Source of the DNA: Pseudocercospora fijiensis CIRAD86
Taxonomy: Eukaryota; Ascomycota; Dothideomycetes; Mycosphaerellales; Mycosphaerellaceae
NCBI RefSeq assembly: GCF_000340215.1
Contig: NW_006921533.1
Coordinates: 6,882,500-6,946,499 of the forward strand
Direction: 5' to 3'
DNA length: 64,000 bases
The notes beneath the pieces were generated by a model. It did not search any database. It saw nothing but the letters and a program-made list of their open reading frames with translations, and was not told where the DNA came from. This document shows positions 31,985 through 41,470 of the stretch, one piece after another; position 1 is the first letter of the stretch, and every line of letters starts with the position of its first letter. Both the position numbers and the translations under genes were made by a program.

Positions 31985-32845
31985 CTACCGCCTCCCTTCC
32001 CAATCACATTTACATTCGCGCTCCTCTCTCCTTCGCAGGGGAAGCAAAGGTACGAGTGCCGCACTGTCCTTTCGTTCCTCAATCCATGATCCCATATCTC
32101 GCCCATTGCAAGCCTGCCCGTTCCAGTGCTTAGAAATTCTATCCGAACCATTCGCTGATTCAAGACGCGCAAAATTTTCCGGCAAAAGGCTGGGAACTTT
32201 CCGAAAACGATCGTTCCGACTTTGGGATATCGCGGAAGCCGTTGCTGCGGAAAGTGCGTATCGTCGTGGTTCTTGTCGGATTTCTTGGAGCTTTTTTGCC
32301 ATGAATAAATGTGGCCGTGGCTCCGGTTCGTCGAGTTTATCTGTAGACGATGAGATGTCTTGGTCATCGACTTTTCTTGCTCGCTGGCTTTCCGAAATTT
32401 CTTCAATAGGCTTCTCGACTTCTCTTCGATATAGCCCTCTTCCAACGGCTTTGTATGAGACGGACGGAGCTTTTTCTGGTGGTGGCATGGCTGCTGGATG
32501 TGGACTGTGGTGATCAAAAACTTTTGTGTTGGCTGTCACGGCATCATCCTCCTTCGGCTGAGGTGACTCCAAGTCTGAGGAAAACTCTGAGAGCGAGGCG
32601 ACCGGCCAGCCAAAGTACGAAATTTTGATATCGCTTTTACAGGCATGAGCAATCAAGTAAATCTGTAGTGCCAGTGGTGAACCGAAAAGCGCTGTCGCCA
32701 TCGCCGACATTTTCACATTTGATGTAGATTGGTCTCGTTCGGTCTTGTTTTGCGATATTTGCTGCGGAAGGTTATCAAGAACTGGTGACGGGAGCGTAGA
32801 ATATATTCTCTCTGCTTTCTTTCGCGAGTAATGGTGATGGGTCAC
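31985..32845 (-). CDS. Hypothetical protein
   Basis: An open frame of 286 residues from 32845; an inner start at MSAMATALFGSP (about residue 46) may be the real one. No known domain. A hydrophobic segment ALQIYLIAHACKSDI is followed by an acidic/Pro-rich middle and a basic C-terminal half (MAKKLQEIRQEPRRYALSAA, FRKVPSLLPENFARLE). Long single frame with charged, low-complexity composition; the opposite strand has a shorter frame of 199 residues. Probably a lineage-restricted gene, but a chance ORF is not excluded. Confidence 0.4.
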   Translation of the reverse strand: MTHHHYSRKKAERIYSTLPSPVLDNLPQQISQNKTERDQSTSNVKMSAMATALFGSPLALQIYLIAHACKSDIKISYFGWPVASLSEFSSDLESPQPKEDDAVTANTKVFDHHSPHPAAMPPPEKAPSVSYKAVGRGLYRREVEKPIEEISESQRARKVDDQDISSSTDKLDEPEPRPHLFMAKKLQEIRQEPRRYALSAATASAISQSRNDRFRKVPSLLPENFARLESANGSDRISKHWNGQACNGRDMGSWIEERKDSAALVPLLPLRRREERECKCDWEGRR

Positions 32846-33262
32846 TACAAATCTTTGACTTCGGACTCCACAACTGAGGACATACTTACAAGCTTAAATC
32901 TGAGGAACGGTTTAGAGCGTGGCATGAGGCGGGCAGGGCTGCGTCCAAGGGATCTCGCGCAACATGGAAAATTATAGCTACGCGTCCGTATGAGATGAGG
33001 GAATCACTCGCCTGGCGCCGGTCTGCCTTTAGGTTCGTTCCAAAGGCCTAGAAGTAGCACTTCTGCTAGAGCATTGACAAGAGCCTATGGTAGCGCATTG
33101 CAGAGTCCTCAGAGTGAACATATGGCAGCCATGGTTGTGTATCTCTTTCAGGACAGCCTTGAGCCAATCTCGTCGAGCCTTCAGATGAATCTGCTGTCTT
33201 GCTCCTGGTTGTTTGACGGCATGATTCAAAGGGAGTAAAGAGCTGAGGATTCCTCCGGGTAA
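32846..33262. other. Intergenic region, nothing recognised
   Basis: Normal-composition spacer between two minus-strand hypothetical genes. Only short overlapping frames. Confidence 0.5.
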
Positions 33263-33684
33263 TCATACACGCGAATACACACAGCAAGAGAAACGCTCGC
33301 GCTCTCGATCTTCTGCTTTGAGGTCTCGCAGACATGCCTGCATCTCAGCCTGAGGTCGCCACCGTGCCTACCGCTGTAGTCTGTCGAAGGACCATCCGCG
33401 TAGGCCGCGTGAGGGTGTTGGAGCTTACAGCAGACGCTGCTTCAGGATCTGAATGAATTTTTTTCAGCTCATCGCAAGTGTGTTCAAGAGCACAGAGTGA
33501 GAGCGAGTAGTCGGAGCCATCGGCATTCACTTCCCTGCGGAAACCTGAGGCACCAAAAGCTTATTTCTAAATGTAGCTCACAGACACCGAAAGTCCGATC
33601 TTGGTCGACATTGTCAAGCTCACTGGTTGGAGGAGAAGGCAGTTCTTCCGACACAGGTGCCATCTGAGAATCAGGCTGCAGCAA
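33263..33684 (-). CDS. Small hypothetical protein (three-exon model)
   Basis: Exons 33684-33582, 33544-33429 and 33349-33263 give 101 residues, in phase. Intron 1 (33545-33581) is only 37 bp, short for a fungus; intron 2 (33350-33428) is 79 bp; both are GT-AG. Spliced product: a Pro/Ser-rich start (SEELPSPPTSELDNVDQDR), a Cys-containing middle (LSLCALEHTCDELKKIHSDP) and a charged helical end (AEMQACLRDLKAEDRERERF). No known domain. The joined coiled-coil-like sequence supports the model, but without transcripts it stays tentative. The 5' neighbour (Mcr1-like) is divergent, with a 0.23-kb shared promoter. Confidence 0.4.
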
Positions 33685-33912
33685 TATCGCCGCAAACGAT
33701 CGGCGTTCGACATTTCAAAGGTCCGTTGAGGTGGTTGAAAGTGGTGGACCTGATTCAGCCTCAGCGGAGATATATGTTCACCCTTCAACTCATCCTCTCT
33801 TTCATCTCATAACTATCACGAAAGCACTGTCGCAGTCCTCTAACTCCACGAGTCATAGGGAAGAACAATCGAGTTCGGTATTTCGCGCAAGACGCGTCAG
33901 GAACGCAGCATC

Positions 33913-34907
33913 ATGGCCCCCTTATTCTCACGAACCTCCAGAGCTCTCCCATACTTGACTGGGGCAGCAGTAATTGGTACTGCAGGAACAATATACTTGT
34001 CAACGCAGCGGCGTCCTCTCCTACTAGACTCAGCACAGAATGCACCCACCAAAACGCTTGCATTTCCTAAGACTATGCTCTTCAGCCAAGAGCTGACAGT
34101 GCTCAAAAGCGAGCAGATCAACCACGATACCAAGAAGATTACATTCTCTCTGCCTGGAGGTGATGGAGAGGTTTCAGGCGTGCCGACCGGAGGTAGGGTT
34201 ATGCACCTGGTTGTAGCGAAACTTTGGCTGATAAGCACGCAGCGGCTGTATTGACACAGCATACGCCGACAGGGAAGTGGTTTCCAGTCCTTCGACCGTA
34301 CACACCAATCTCAGACCCGGAGGAACGTGGCGCTCTCCAGCTACTCGTGAAGCAGTATCCTAATGGACGAGCTTCCTCGCATATGCATTCGTTGGCACCC
34401 GGCCAGATCTTGAGAATTCGTGGTCCAATACCAGGCTACTCCTACACTCCATCGCAAACGCCGGTCGATCTTCTGTTCGTAGCCGGGGGTGCTGGGATTA
34501 CCCCAATATACAGCCTCGCGAAAGGAGTGCTCAGCGGTGCAGATGATCAAACAAGAATTCAGCTACTTTGGGGTGTGAATGGTACAAGAGATATAGTACT
34601 CCAGAAAGAGCTTGAACAGCTGGAGAAGCAATATCCGGGGAGACTGCAGGTGACTTACTGCGTTTCTGGGCCAGAGGGTAGACCTGAAGCGCCTAGCCTC
34701 GGAGACGAGCAGAAATACAAGAAAGGATACATCAATCAGAGTGTGCTTCAAGAAGCCATCGCTCGCTGCGAAAAGGGCAGCTTCGGAGATGCCAAAGGCA
34801 CAAAGGTCTTCCTCTGCGGGCCGCCGACAATGGAAAACGCGATTGCTGGGAGTGGTGGTGTCCTTGGTCAACTCGGCATCTCTAAGAAGCAGATACACAA
34901 GTTTTGA
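33913..34907 (+). CDS. NADH-cytochrome b5 reductase, Mcr1-like
   Basis: Exons 33913-34192 and 34243-34907 give 314 residues. The 50-bp intron joins GVPTG to AAVLTQHTPTGKW. The N-terminus has a hydrophobic anchor (ALPYLTGAAVIGTAGTIYL) after a short basic lead, as in mitochondrial Mcr1. The FAD-binding motif is RPYTPIS, followed by VKQYPNGRASSHMHSL. The NADH-binding region has VAGGAGITPIYSLA and FLCGPPTMENAI, and the protein ends in the family's GISKKQIHKF-type tail. It transfers electrons from NADH to cytochrome b5 or related acceptors, supporting sterol and antioxidant metabolism. Fungi often have several paralogues, so orthology to MCR1 itself is not certain. Confidence 0.88.
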
Positions 34908-35540
34908 GCGACCAATTCCTGGCGTTGTAAGGAATACCTGGGGCGCTGGTAGCCTTCTATATCCAGTTTCAGCAGTGCGGAACGAGGGCGGCACAGCACG
35001 CACCGGGACGATCAAGCGAGTTTAACTAGCACGCAGAAGGTCAGGCACCGCTGTTTGCTGTAGACCTTCTCTGCTCATACTGCACAGCTCAGCCTTTTCA
35101 CGGAAGACTGTAGGCAGGCAGGCAAGCAAGCAACTATCGCTTCTCACAGCTCAGCAGTCACTCTTCGACTCAGCAACGTATGCTGCGTCACTCGAGTGAG
35201 AATACGTGCAGAATGACGTCTCGCCGTTGCACATGTACACTGACAGCTCCGAATGTGGACCTTGTTCCTGACCGGCCTGGGCTCGATTTCCAAATATCAG
35301 CGTAGATCTCTCGTTGGCTCTTGTCCGGAGTCATGGAGAAGCCTATCCGAGGCTTTCGCTAATCGTACTGCAAGATACATCGTGGGGCCTTCATCGTGAA
35401 GGCGGGGTAGCTCAACGCAATAAGTCTGGACTCTGCATCCGGAACGGATCGTGGCAAGCTGTATACCGTTCATCGTCCAAGCCGTTTCCAAGAGAGATTG
35501 TTTCAAGCGTTCACATTTACAGAATTCCACTTAAGCAACG
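34908..35540. other. Intergenic region, promoter of the GST-CmcJ gene
   Basis: Contains short frames without domains and a small GCAGGCAGGCAAGCAAGCAA-type simple repeat near 35110-35130. No gene recognised. Confidence 0.5.
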
Positions 35541-37004
35541 ATGGTTCTTCAAGTCTACCTCGATCCCTGCACCGTTAATTCGCGGAAGGTGCTCGCTGGG
35601 CTGGACCTCATAGGATTGCCATATGACTTCCATCACATCGATTACTTCAAAAGCGAGCAGAAAAGCGAGTCGTTCATGAAAATCAACCCGCATGCCACTG
35701 TACCCGCGGCGACCGATGGCGACTTGACCCTCACCGAGTCCAACGCGATCCTCATGTATGGTGCCGATGTTGCGAAGAACAGCGCTGCGTATCCTACTGA
35801 TCTCAAGCTTCGCGCTGACGCAAACCGCTGGCTTCTCTGGGAAGCCTCAGTCTGGTTTCAGACCAACTACGTGTACCTGGTCGAATACGTAGTCAAGCCA
35901 CTGCTTGGAGCTCAGCCTGACCAAAACATCATCGCCAAGGAAGCACCCAAGTGGCACAAAGCCGCTGCAATCCTAGATGCGCGCCTTAAAGAGACTGGCA
36001 AATGGATCCTTCCCGGTGCAGAGCCGTCGATTGTCGACATTTCCGTCGCATCTCCAGTGCACTTGTACGAGGCTCAACAGCTTCCACTAGAGCAGTACAG
36101 CGGCATCAAGAATTGGCTGAAGGAGCTCGAGAAGCTCCCAGCCTGGCAGAAGACCCAAGGAGCTGTCGACAAGGCACTCCTCCCAAACAAGTCATCTGAG
36201 GTTCGTGCAGAATTTGCCTACACCAAAGACCTGGGTGATAAGCTTACGGAATTATACTTTTATGAAGACTCAAAAAGCGTAGGCATCCACGAGCCTGGCG
36301 ACGACACCCACACGATGTCTGTGAAAAGTGCGTGGGGCAAGGATTGGGATGTGGATATCAATGGCTTCGCATTGAAAGACTTCCAGCCTTCGTACAACCA
36401 CTCGTGGGAAGATGAAGAAAAGGTCCGGACGGAATTCTATCCCGAAGTCGTCGAATTTTTGAAAAAGGAGCTTGGAGCTAAGCGGGTACTTGTTTTCGAT
36501 CATACCATTCGCACCCGCCGCAACCAGAACAAAAAGTTAACCCAGGAAAATAATACTTCTCAACGCGCTCCCGTTCGCCTCGTTCATTGTGATTACACCG
36601 CCGAAAGCGCCCCGACTCGCGTCCGTCAACTCCTCCCCGAAGAAGCAGACCACCTCCTCGCCCGTCGCACCGCTTTCATCAACGTCTGGAAACCTCTTGG
36701 CCCCGTCAAAGAAAACCCTCTCGCCATGTGTGACGTGGCGTCCGCTCCGCCCGAAGATTTCTTCAAGTTGTATCTCAGATATCGGGATCGTACGGGTGAG
36801 AATTATGTCATGAGGCATTCGGATCGGCATCAGTGGTATTATTTCCCCGATATGGAAGATACGCAGAGTATTTTGCTGAAAACTTATGATTCTGATACTA
36901 CCAAGGCGCAGTATGTGGGCCATACGGCTTTTGATGATCCGACTTCTGCGAAGGATGCGCCGATTAGGGAGAGTTGTGAGATTAGGACGATTTGTTTCTT
37001 TTAG
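35541..37004 (+). CDS. Glutathione S-transferase fused to CmcJ/AsaB-like domain
   Basis: A single exon of 487 residues. Residues 1-85 are a thioredoxin-fold GST N-terminal domain (MVLQVYLDPCTVNSRKVLAGL, ATVPAATDGDLTLTESNAILMY). Residues 90-215 are the helical GST C-terminal domain (WLLWEASVWFQTNYVYLVEY, WILPGAEPSIVDISVASPV). From about residue 225 a CmcJ/GA4-desaturase-like domain follows: VLVFDHTIRTR, VRLVHCDYTAESAPTRVRQLLP, INVWKPLGPVKENPLAMCD, YRDRTGENYVMRHSDRHQWYYFPDM, HTAFDDPTSAKDAPIRESCEIR. Proteins of that family appear in secondary-metabolite clusters and cephamycin methoxylation; their exact chemistry varies. The continuous frame without a stop or intron between the domains indicates a genuine fusion. 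A role in modifying a glutathione-conjugated or xenobiotic substrate is conjecture. Confidence 0.85.
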   Translation: MVLQVYLDPCTVNSRKVLAGLDLIGLPYDFHHIDYFKSEQKSESFMKINPHATVPAATDGDLTLTESNAILMYGADVAKNSAAYPTDLKLRADANRWLLWEASVWFQTNYVYLVEYVVKPLLGAQPDQNIIAKEAPKWHKAAAILDARLKETGKWILPGAEPSIVDISVASPVHLYEAQQLPLEQYSGIKNWLKELEKLPAWQKTQGAVDKALLPNKSSEVRAEFAYTKDLGDKLTELYFYEDSKSVGIHEPGDDTHTMSVKSAWGKDWDVDINGFALKDFQPSYNHSWEDEEKVRTEFYPEVVEFLKKELGAKRVLVFDHTIRTRRNQNKKLTQENNTSQRAPVRLVHCDYTAESAPTRVRQLLPEEADHLLARRTAFINVWKPLGPVKENPLAMCDVASAPPEDFFKLYLRYRDRTGENYVMRHSDRHQWYYFPDMEDTQSILLKTYDSDTTKAQYVGHTAFDDPTSAKDAPIRESCEIRTICFF

Positions 37005-37446
37005 GTTGTGAGTCGTATCGGTCGTGTTTGCGCTTGAGCGGTGTGTGTATATGATATCAACGTTACTGAATGCCTTATTTTGTGCTCTCTTGCGATCGGG
37101 TTTAGCATTGCATTGCATCTCGCCGCTTTTAATGTGACCTTGCGATGGCTCTACTTGTTGCGCATGCCCCCTGACTTGGTCCGTAAAAGCAGGTGAGGGT
37201 GGGCAAGATGTCGCCAACAAAAGCCGTAATCATTATCAGGGGAGTTCAAAGTAGCGGTAAGAGCAGACTCGTCTCGTTCAAATACAATTCGTCTCATCAC
37301 CATCGGTACCCAAATAGGCAATTTTACCATACTCAACCCTTGTCTCTGAGATGCAGACTTCCTCAAAGCTGAACGAGGCGGTCTTATGCAATGATCATTT
37401 CATGCGATATCTAGTCGCCTACATGCTGCATGACCTTCGATCTTCT
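37005..37446. other. Convergent intergenic region
   Basis: Between the GST-CmcJ and alpha/beta-hydrolase 3' ends. Nothing recognised. Confidence 0.6.
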
Positions 37447-38528
37447 TCACTTCGATTGAGCAAGCACCCAGGCAATTCCCTGCAACAGGTTTGACACGTA
37501 TTCCTGACCCTCGGGAATCGCTGGAATGATCCAAAAGTAGTGCGGCATGCCCTTGTAATGATCGTGCTTGACCGGAACACCGGCCTCCTTCAGTGCCTCC
37601 TCCATGATGTAGGCGTCGTCGCGAAGAGGGTCGAATTCGCAGGAGGTGAGATAGGTGGGTGGATACTTTGCATGATTGTCGGTAGCGAGGATAGTGAACA
37701 CGTTAGGATCATTCGGATCGGCCTTCGGTCCAAGGTGCCTGAGAAAGATCAATGTCAGCAAATGCAGTCAGCGGAGGCAGGATGAGAAATTTCTTACTCG
37801 AAGAAGATTTCCATGCTCTTCTTATCGATGATTGGAGTGCCTTCCTTGTTTTCCTCGTAAGACTTGTGCTTGGACTTGTACTTCTCGGGAATGCTATCCC
37901 AGTGCGTAGTTGCAGGTACCATGGCGACTATGCCCTTGATGCTGTCTTTCAATTCCGGATCTTGGACAACTTGGTTGGCAATTTGGAAAGCGAGAGCGCC
38001 GCCTGCGGAACCACCAGCAGTGTAGAACTTGTTGGGATCGCCACCGAATGATGAGGCGTTGGCATGAGCCTAGTAGCTAGTTAATAATCACATTTCTCAC
38101 GAAGCCCGAGCAGAGAAATCTACCCATTTGTACACCTTCATGCTATCCTCGAGCTGCGTTGGCCATTGGAACTCTGGAGCGAGTCTGTAGTCAATATTGA
38201 CCACGGCAGAATTGGTGTGCTCAGAAACCAAGCCGCAAATGAGGTGATCGGAGTCGAGATCTCCGGTCATGTAGCCACCCTCGTGTGTCCATATTGCTGT
38301 TGGGAAAGGCCCACTCTTGGCCTTGGGAGTGTAGATCCTGTACTTGATTCCATCGACATCGCCTTCCTTAACGTCAACAGCCTCTGTGAAAGGAGGCATC
38401 ATTGGCGTGAGAGCTTGCATAAGACCATCGACCATGCCTCTGATCTCTGCTGGTGAGCCATGGAGGATAGCACGACCTCCAGAGGCTGCCTCCCAATCTT
38501 TCCAGCTTTGAGCGTAGTCACCACCCAT
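37447..38528 (-). CDS. Alpha/beta hydrolase (hormone-sensitive-lipase-like esterase)
   Basis: Exons 38528-38124, 38069-37798 and 37738-37447, with introns of 54 and 59 bp, give 322 residues. The oxyanion-hole region reads WTHEGGYMTGD (family HGGG). VVNIDYRLAPE follows. The nucleophile elbow is AGGSAGGALA (GXSXG), the acid is in CEFDPLRDDAY, and the His is in KGMPHYFWIIP. All catalytic elements of the HSL/arylacetamide-deacetylase group are present. It probably hydrolyses short-chain esters; no signal peptide is seen, so cytosolic. The Glu in HEGG is a variation on the usual glycine and may affect the oxyanion hole. Confidence 0.88.
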
Positions 38529-39409
38529 TTTGAATGACGGTCATGAATTAGTTGTGGATTAATTGTTGGCAAGTTGCTATGGACTACTGTCTGTCCGGAG
38601 ATCTCCGATTTAGAATCAGGTCAAATAAATGTGAGCGCGCGTGGGTGTTGGGCTTTTATCACAGCCAGAATTTATTCAGCCCGTGCTCAACATGAGAGCT
38701 GGCGTCGGTCTCGACCGAGGAAGCTGTAGAGCTTCAACCCTTCTTCGGTATAGCCCCGCAAGCTGGTGATGCTGACTCGTTCTCCGCGTTGTTCTTGGCG
38801 CCCAGCTGTCATAAGCGGGCCATCTGAATTGCCAGCGGATTACCTACTTTCTCTTGTATTCGGTTTGATGGTCTGACAGGAGCTGACATCTTCTTCGGTA
38901 TAGCCGTGAAACTTGGTGGGGCTGACTCGCTCTCGGCATTGTTCTTGGTGCCCGGTTGTCATAAACGGGCCATCTGGATGGCCAGTGGAACGCTTCCTCT
39001 TGTTTTCGCTTTGATGGCCTGACAGGAGGAGCTAATGCCTGCAGTAGCGGGATGCATTGGCTTAAACTTCGTTGGCCTACACAAGTCCAATTCCAAAAAG
39101 TATGGCTTTCGGATAGTAGAGACGTTTCGTTAATCCTTGCCCGAGCTATCGACTATTTCGACAAGATAGCACTCGAGCAGCTGTAGACACATGAGAGTCT
39201 GGTTTTCATCAAATGTGAAAATGATGTGCTGGGCGGCAGGCAGACGCTGTGCCGAGAAGCGTGGAGCATTCATACTGATCCTGGTGTGTACGGCTGGCCG
39301 GGCTCATATACCTCATATGGACTTCAGCTCTAATTTTACTCGTGGTGTTCTACTCGTCCTACGAGCTGAGGGAACTAGACGTCGCAGAGATGGGAGTGGT
39401 TGTCAGAGA
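38529..39409. other. Intergenic region with a diverged 150-bp duplication
   Basis: Promoter side of the hydrolase, then the tandem duplication at 38741-39037. Short frames near 39190-39655 are antisense shadows of the lipocalin-like gene or chance. Confidence 0.6.
38741..39037. repeat. Two diverged 150-bp tandem copies
   Basis: ttcttcggtatagcc starts both copies (38741 and 38891). Both contain gctgactcg, gttcttgg, tgtcataa(g/a)cgggccatctg and gatgg(t/c)ctgacagga in the same order and spacing. About 80 percent identity by eye. No coding potential seen. Confidence 0.85.
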
Positions 39410-39967
39410 TCATTCGAATTTTTCCCATTTGAGGACTGCCCGTGTTTTCGTTCCATCCTGAGACCAGTCAGTGATTTCAAAGGTTCCACTGAAAGCCGCG
39501 GCGGAAGCATGGCTCACCTCGAGCAGCATGTCCTGCTTGGGCTCCAGGAACAAGAACGTTTTTCCATCCTCGTCCACGAGCGTTACCTTGCGTTCTTCGA
39601 TCCCACCCATTCTGCTCGGATCAGTGCTGACCTCCACCCTTGTCTGCCAGTATAGCTGGCCTTCGTCATTCCTGTACAGCTTCATGTAGCCGCAATACAT
39701 TGAGAGACCTCGAGCAACATGTGCCACCTCCTGATCTGGTGCAGTCATCCATGGCTTGCCGGATGGAAGCGGGCCCATGCGGTCAGGCCTCGCCAGATGT
39801 GCAGCTACCCATCCTTGCGGGGATATGGACAGACGGCCCAGAGGAGTCTCTCCGTGCGGTTTCGCAACCAATCTTCGGTGTGATGCGTCGACCACGAACA
39901 TCTCGTAGGAAATGTTCTCCCAGCAGCCGATCAGGAGGTCTCGATATTGGTCCCAGACTTCAGTCAT
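39410..39967 (-). CDS. Lipocalin-like domain protein
   Basis: A single exon of 185 residues. The pattern LIGCWENISYEMFVVD, GETPLGRLSISPQGWVAAHLARPDR, ARGLSMYCGYMKLY, YWQTRVEVSTDPSRMGG and RKVTLVDEDGKTFLFLEP matches the fungal/bacterial lipocalin-like family: an eight-stranded barrel that may bind small ligands or, in some clusters, catalyse cyclisations. No signal peptide. It sits at the border of the right-hand RIP-degraded block. The substrate cannot be inferred. Confidence 0.78.
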   Translation of the reverse strand: MTEVWDQYRDLLIGCWENISYEMFVVDASHRRLVAKPHGETPLGRLSISPQGWVAAHLARPDRMGPLPSGKPWMTAPDQEVAHVARGLSMYCGYMKLYRNDEGQLYWQTRVEVSTDPSRMGGIEERKVTLVDEDGKTFLFLEPKQDMLLEVSHASAAAFSGTFEITDWSQDGTKTRAVLKWEKFE

Positions 39968-40299
39968 GTTGCGCTCTATTGTGTATGGTTCGAAGGCTTA
40001 GAAGAAGAGATGAGGCGGGTGTCGCGATAGTCCAAATAGCGGTTCCTTGGCACGGTCGTCCGGGTGCCTTCATCCATGACGCCAAGATGTTGGCTGGCAG
40101 GTGCGATGCCCAACTGGAAACATCGACCGTCACGCTATCTGGGGAAATATCGATGCCTCCCACAACATCACATACGGTGGCAGCCCTTCGGCCTCCTCCA
40201 TCCAAACCTAAGAAACAGTAGCTGCCATGACTGCAGCTGTACTGTTCTTTTCCGGAAGGTTGAGAATGCCAAGAACTGGAGGAACCCCACTAACATTTT

Positions 40300-41470
40300 A
40301 CTAGTAATTCAGCCAATTCGTCCTCTTCTTGCGCTATATAGCACTAAACACTAAAAAATACATATTGTTAGTATAGCCGTTGAATATACAGTCCGAGGTA
40401 TTGTTATTAGTGTTATTCTAGCTCTTTTACGCCGTCCGCGCCTTTTCTATATCCCTACCTACCTATACTACTCGCTTCGCTAAAGAATATTTCGATAGCA
40501 GTTATAAGATAGTTAATATCGTCTTAAAGACAGGCGCGAGCTAGTCGACCGTATATCGTTAGAAGTTCTACTATAACTAGTTTAGTAAGGTATTCTTACT
40601 ATTCGAGCGGTTTAAATCGAGTCGTAAGAGGAAAATAACGAAGGAGATAGAAATCTACCTACTTAAGTACTTATCTAAGCGGCTAGAGGCTTATCTCGAG
40701 GAGATATGTCTCGTACTATTCGATCGCTTCGAGATTAAGCTAGATCCGTCTACGGTATAGCGTTATTTATATAGAGTTAGATAGATACGGAAGACCGCTT
40801 AGAAGGTCGCAAAGGAGCGCAATACGCTAGCAAGAGCCGCCTAGTATACTAGGAGTTAGAGATAGCCTGTCGATAAGTTAGTATTTATCGATAAGACGGC
40901 TTCTAATAAGAAGTCTAGATACCGCAAGTTTAGATAGTCTCCGAAGGGCATTAATTGCTACGACTATTAGTATACGTAGCGGCAAGAACGAATGTTAGTA
41001 CTTCTAGCACTAACAATCTATAGATACTTGCCCTATACCCTCTATATCTAAGGCGCTATTAATTAAGTTACGTTTAACGACTAGATCGAGAACAAAGTAC
41101 TACTACTACTTAGTAAGAATATAATTATTATAATAGATAACGCTTTAATCTACTATAGCGAGAAGGTTAAGTCGATAATCCGGTTAGCTAGACATACTCT
41201 TAAGTACTTACCGCTATACTCTCCTAACTTAAATCCTATCGAATAGACCTTCGTACTACTTAAGAAATAGCTTAAGAAGAACAAAGATCTTATAGCTAAC
41301 TTCGAGAGCTTCTAAGACTTCCTTATATAGGCTCTAGACTATATTAGAAAGATAGATATAATAGGGTTGTTTAAGTATAGCGAATATAACGTATACGGCT
41401 TTACGGAGGTTAAGCTAGAGGAAAGCTAGCTTACTAGCGATTTCGACTCGCTTTAAATCTAACTACTATA
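40300..41470 (+). mobile_element. Second RIP-degraded Tc1/mariner transposon
   Basis: Plus-strand DDE landmarks with RIP stops: HTH-like region 40500-40800; VFIDKTASNKKSRYRKF near 40889 (family VFIDET); IIIIDNALIYYSEKV near 41125; and KYLPLYSPNLNPIE.TFVLLKK near 41200-41260, here keeping the third acidic residue. Same family type as the relic at 26285-27580 but clearly diverged. Its left end abuts the promoter of the lipocalin-like gene. Confidence 0.85.

Noticed and set aside
31914..32513. 199-codon plus-strand ORF opposite the hypothetical gene at 31985-32845
   Set aside because: The minus-strand frame is longer and has more protein-like charged segments; the plus frame is Ser/Arg-rich as expected for an antisense shadow. 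Not fully excluded.
35400..35475. Possible tRNA (ggcggggtagctcaacgc...)
   Set aside because: A D-arm-like phrase is present, but I could not pair an acceptor stem, anticodon arm and T-arm.
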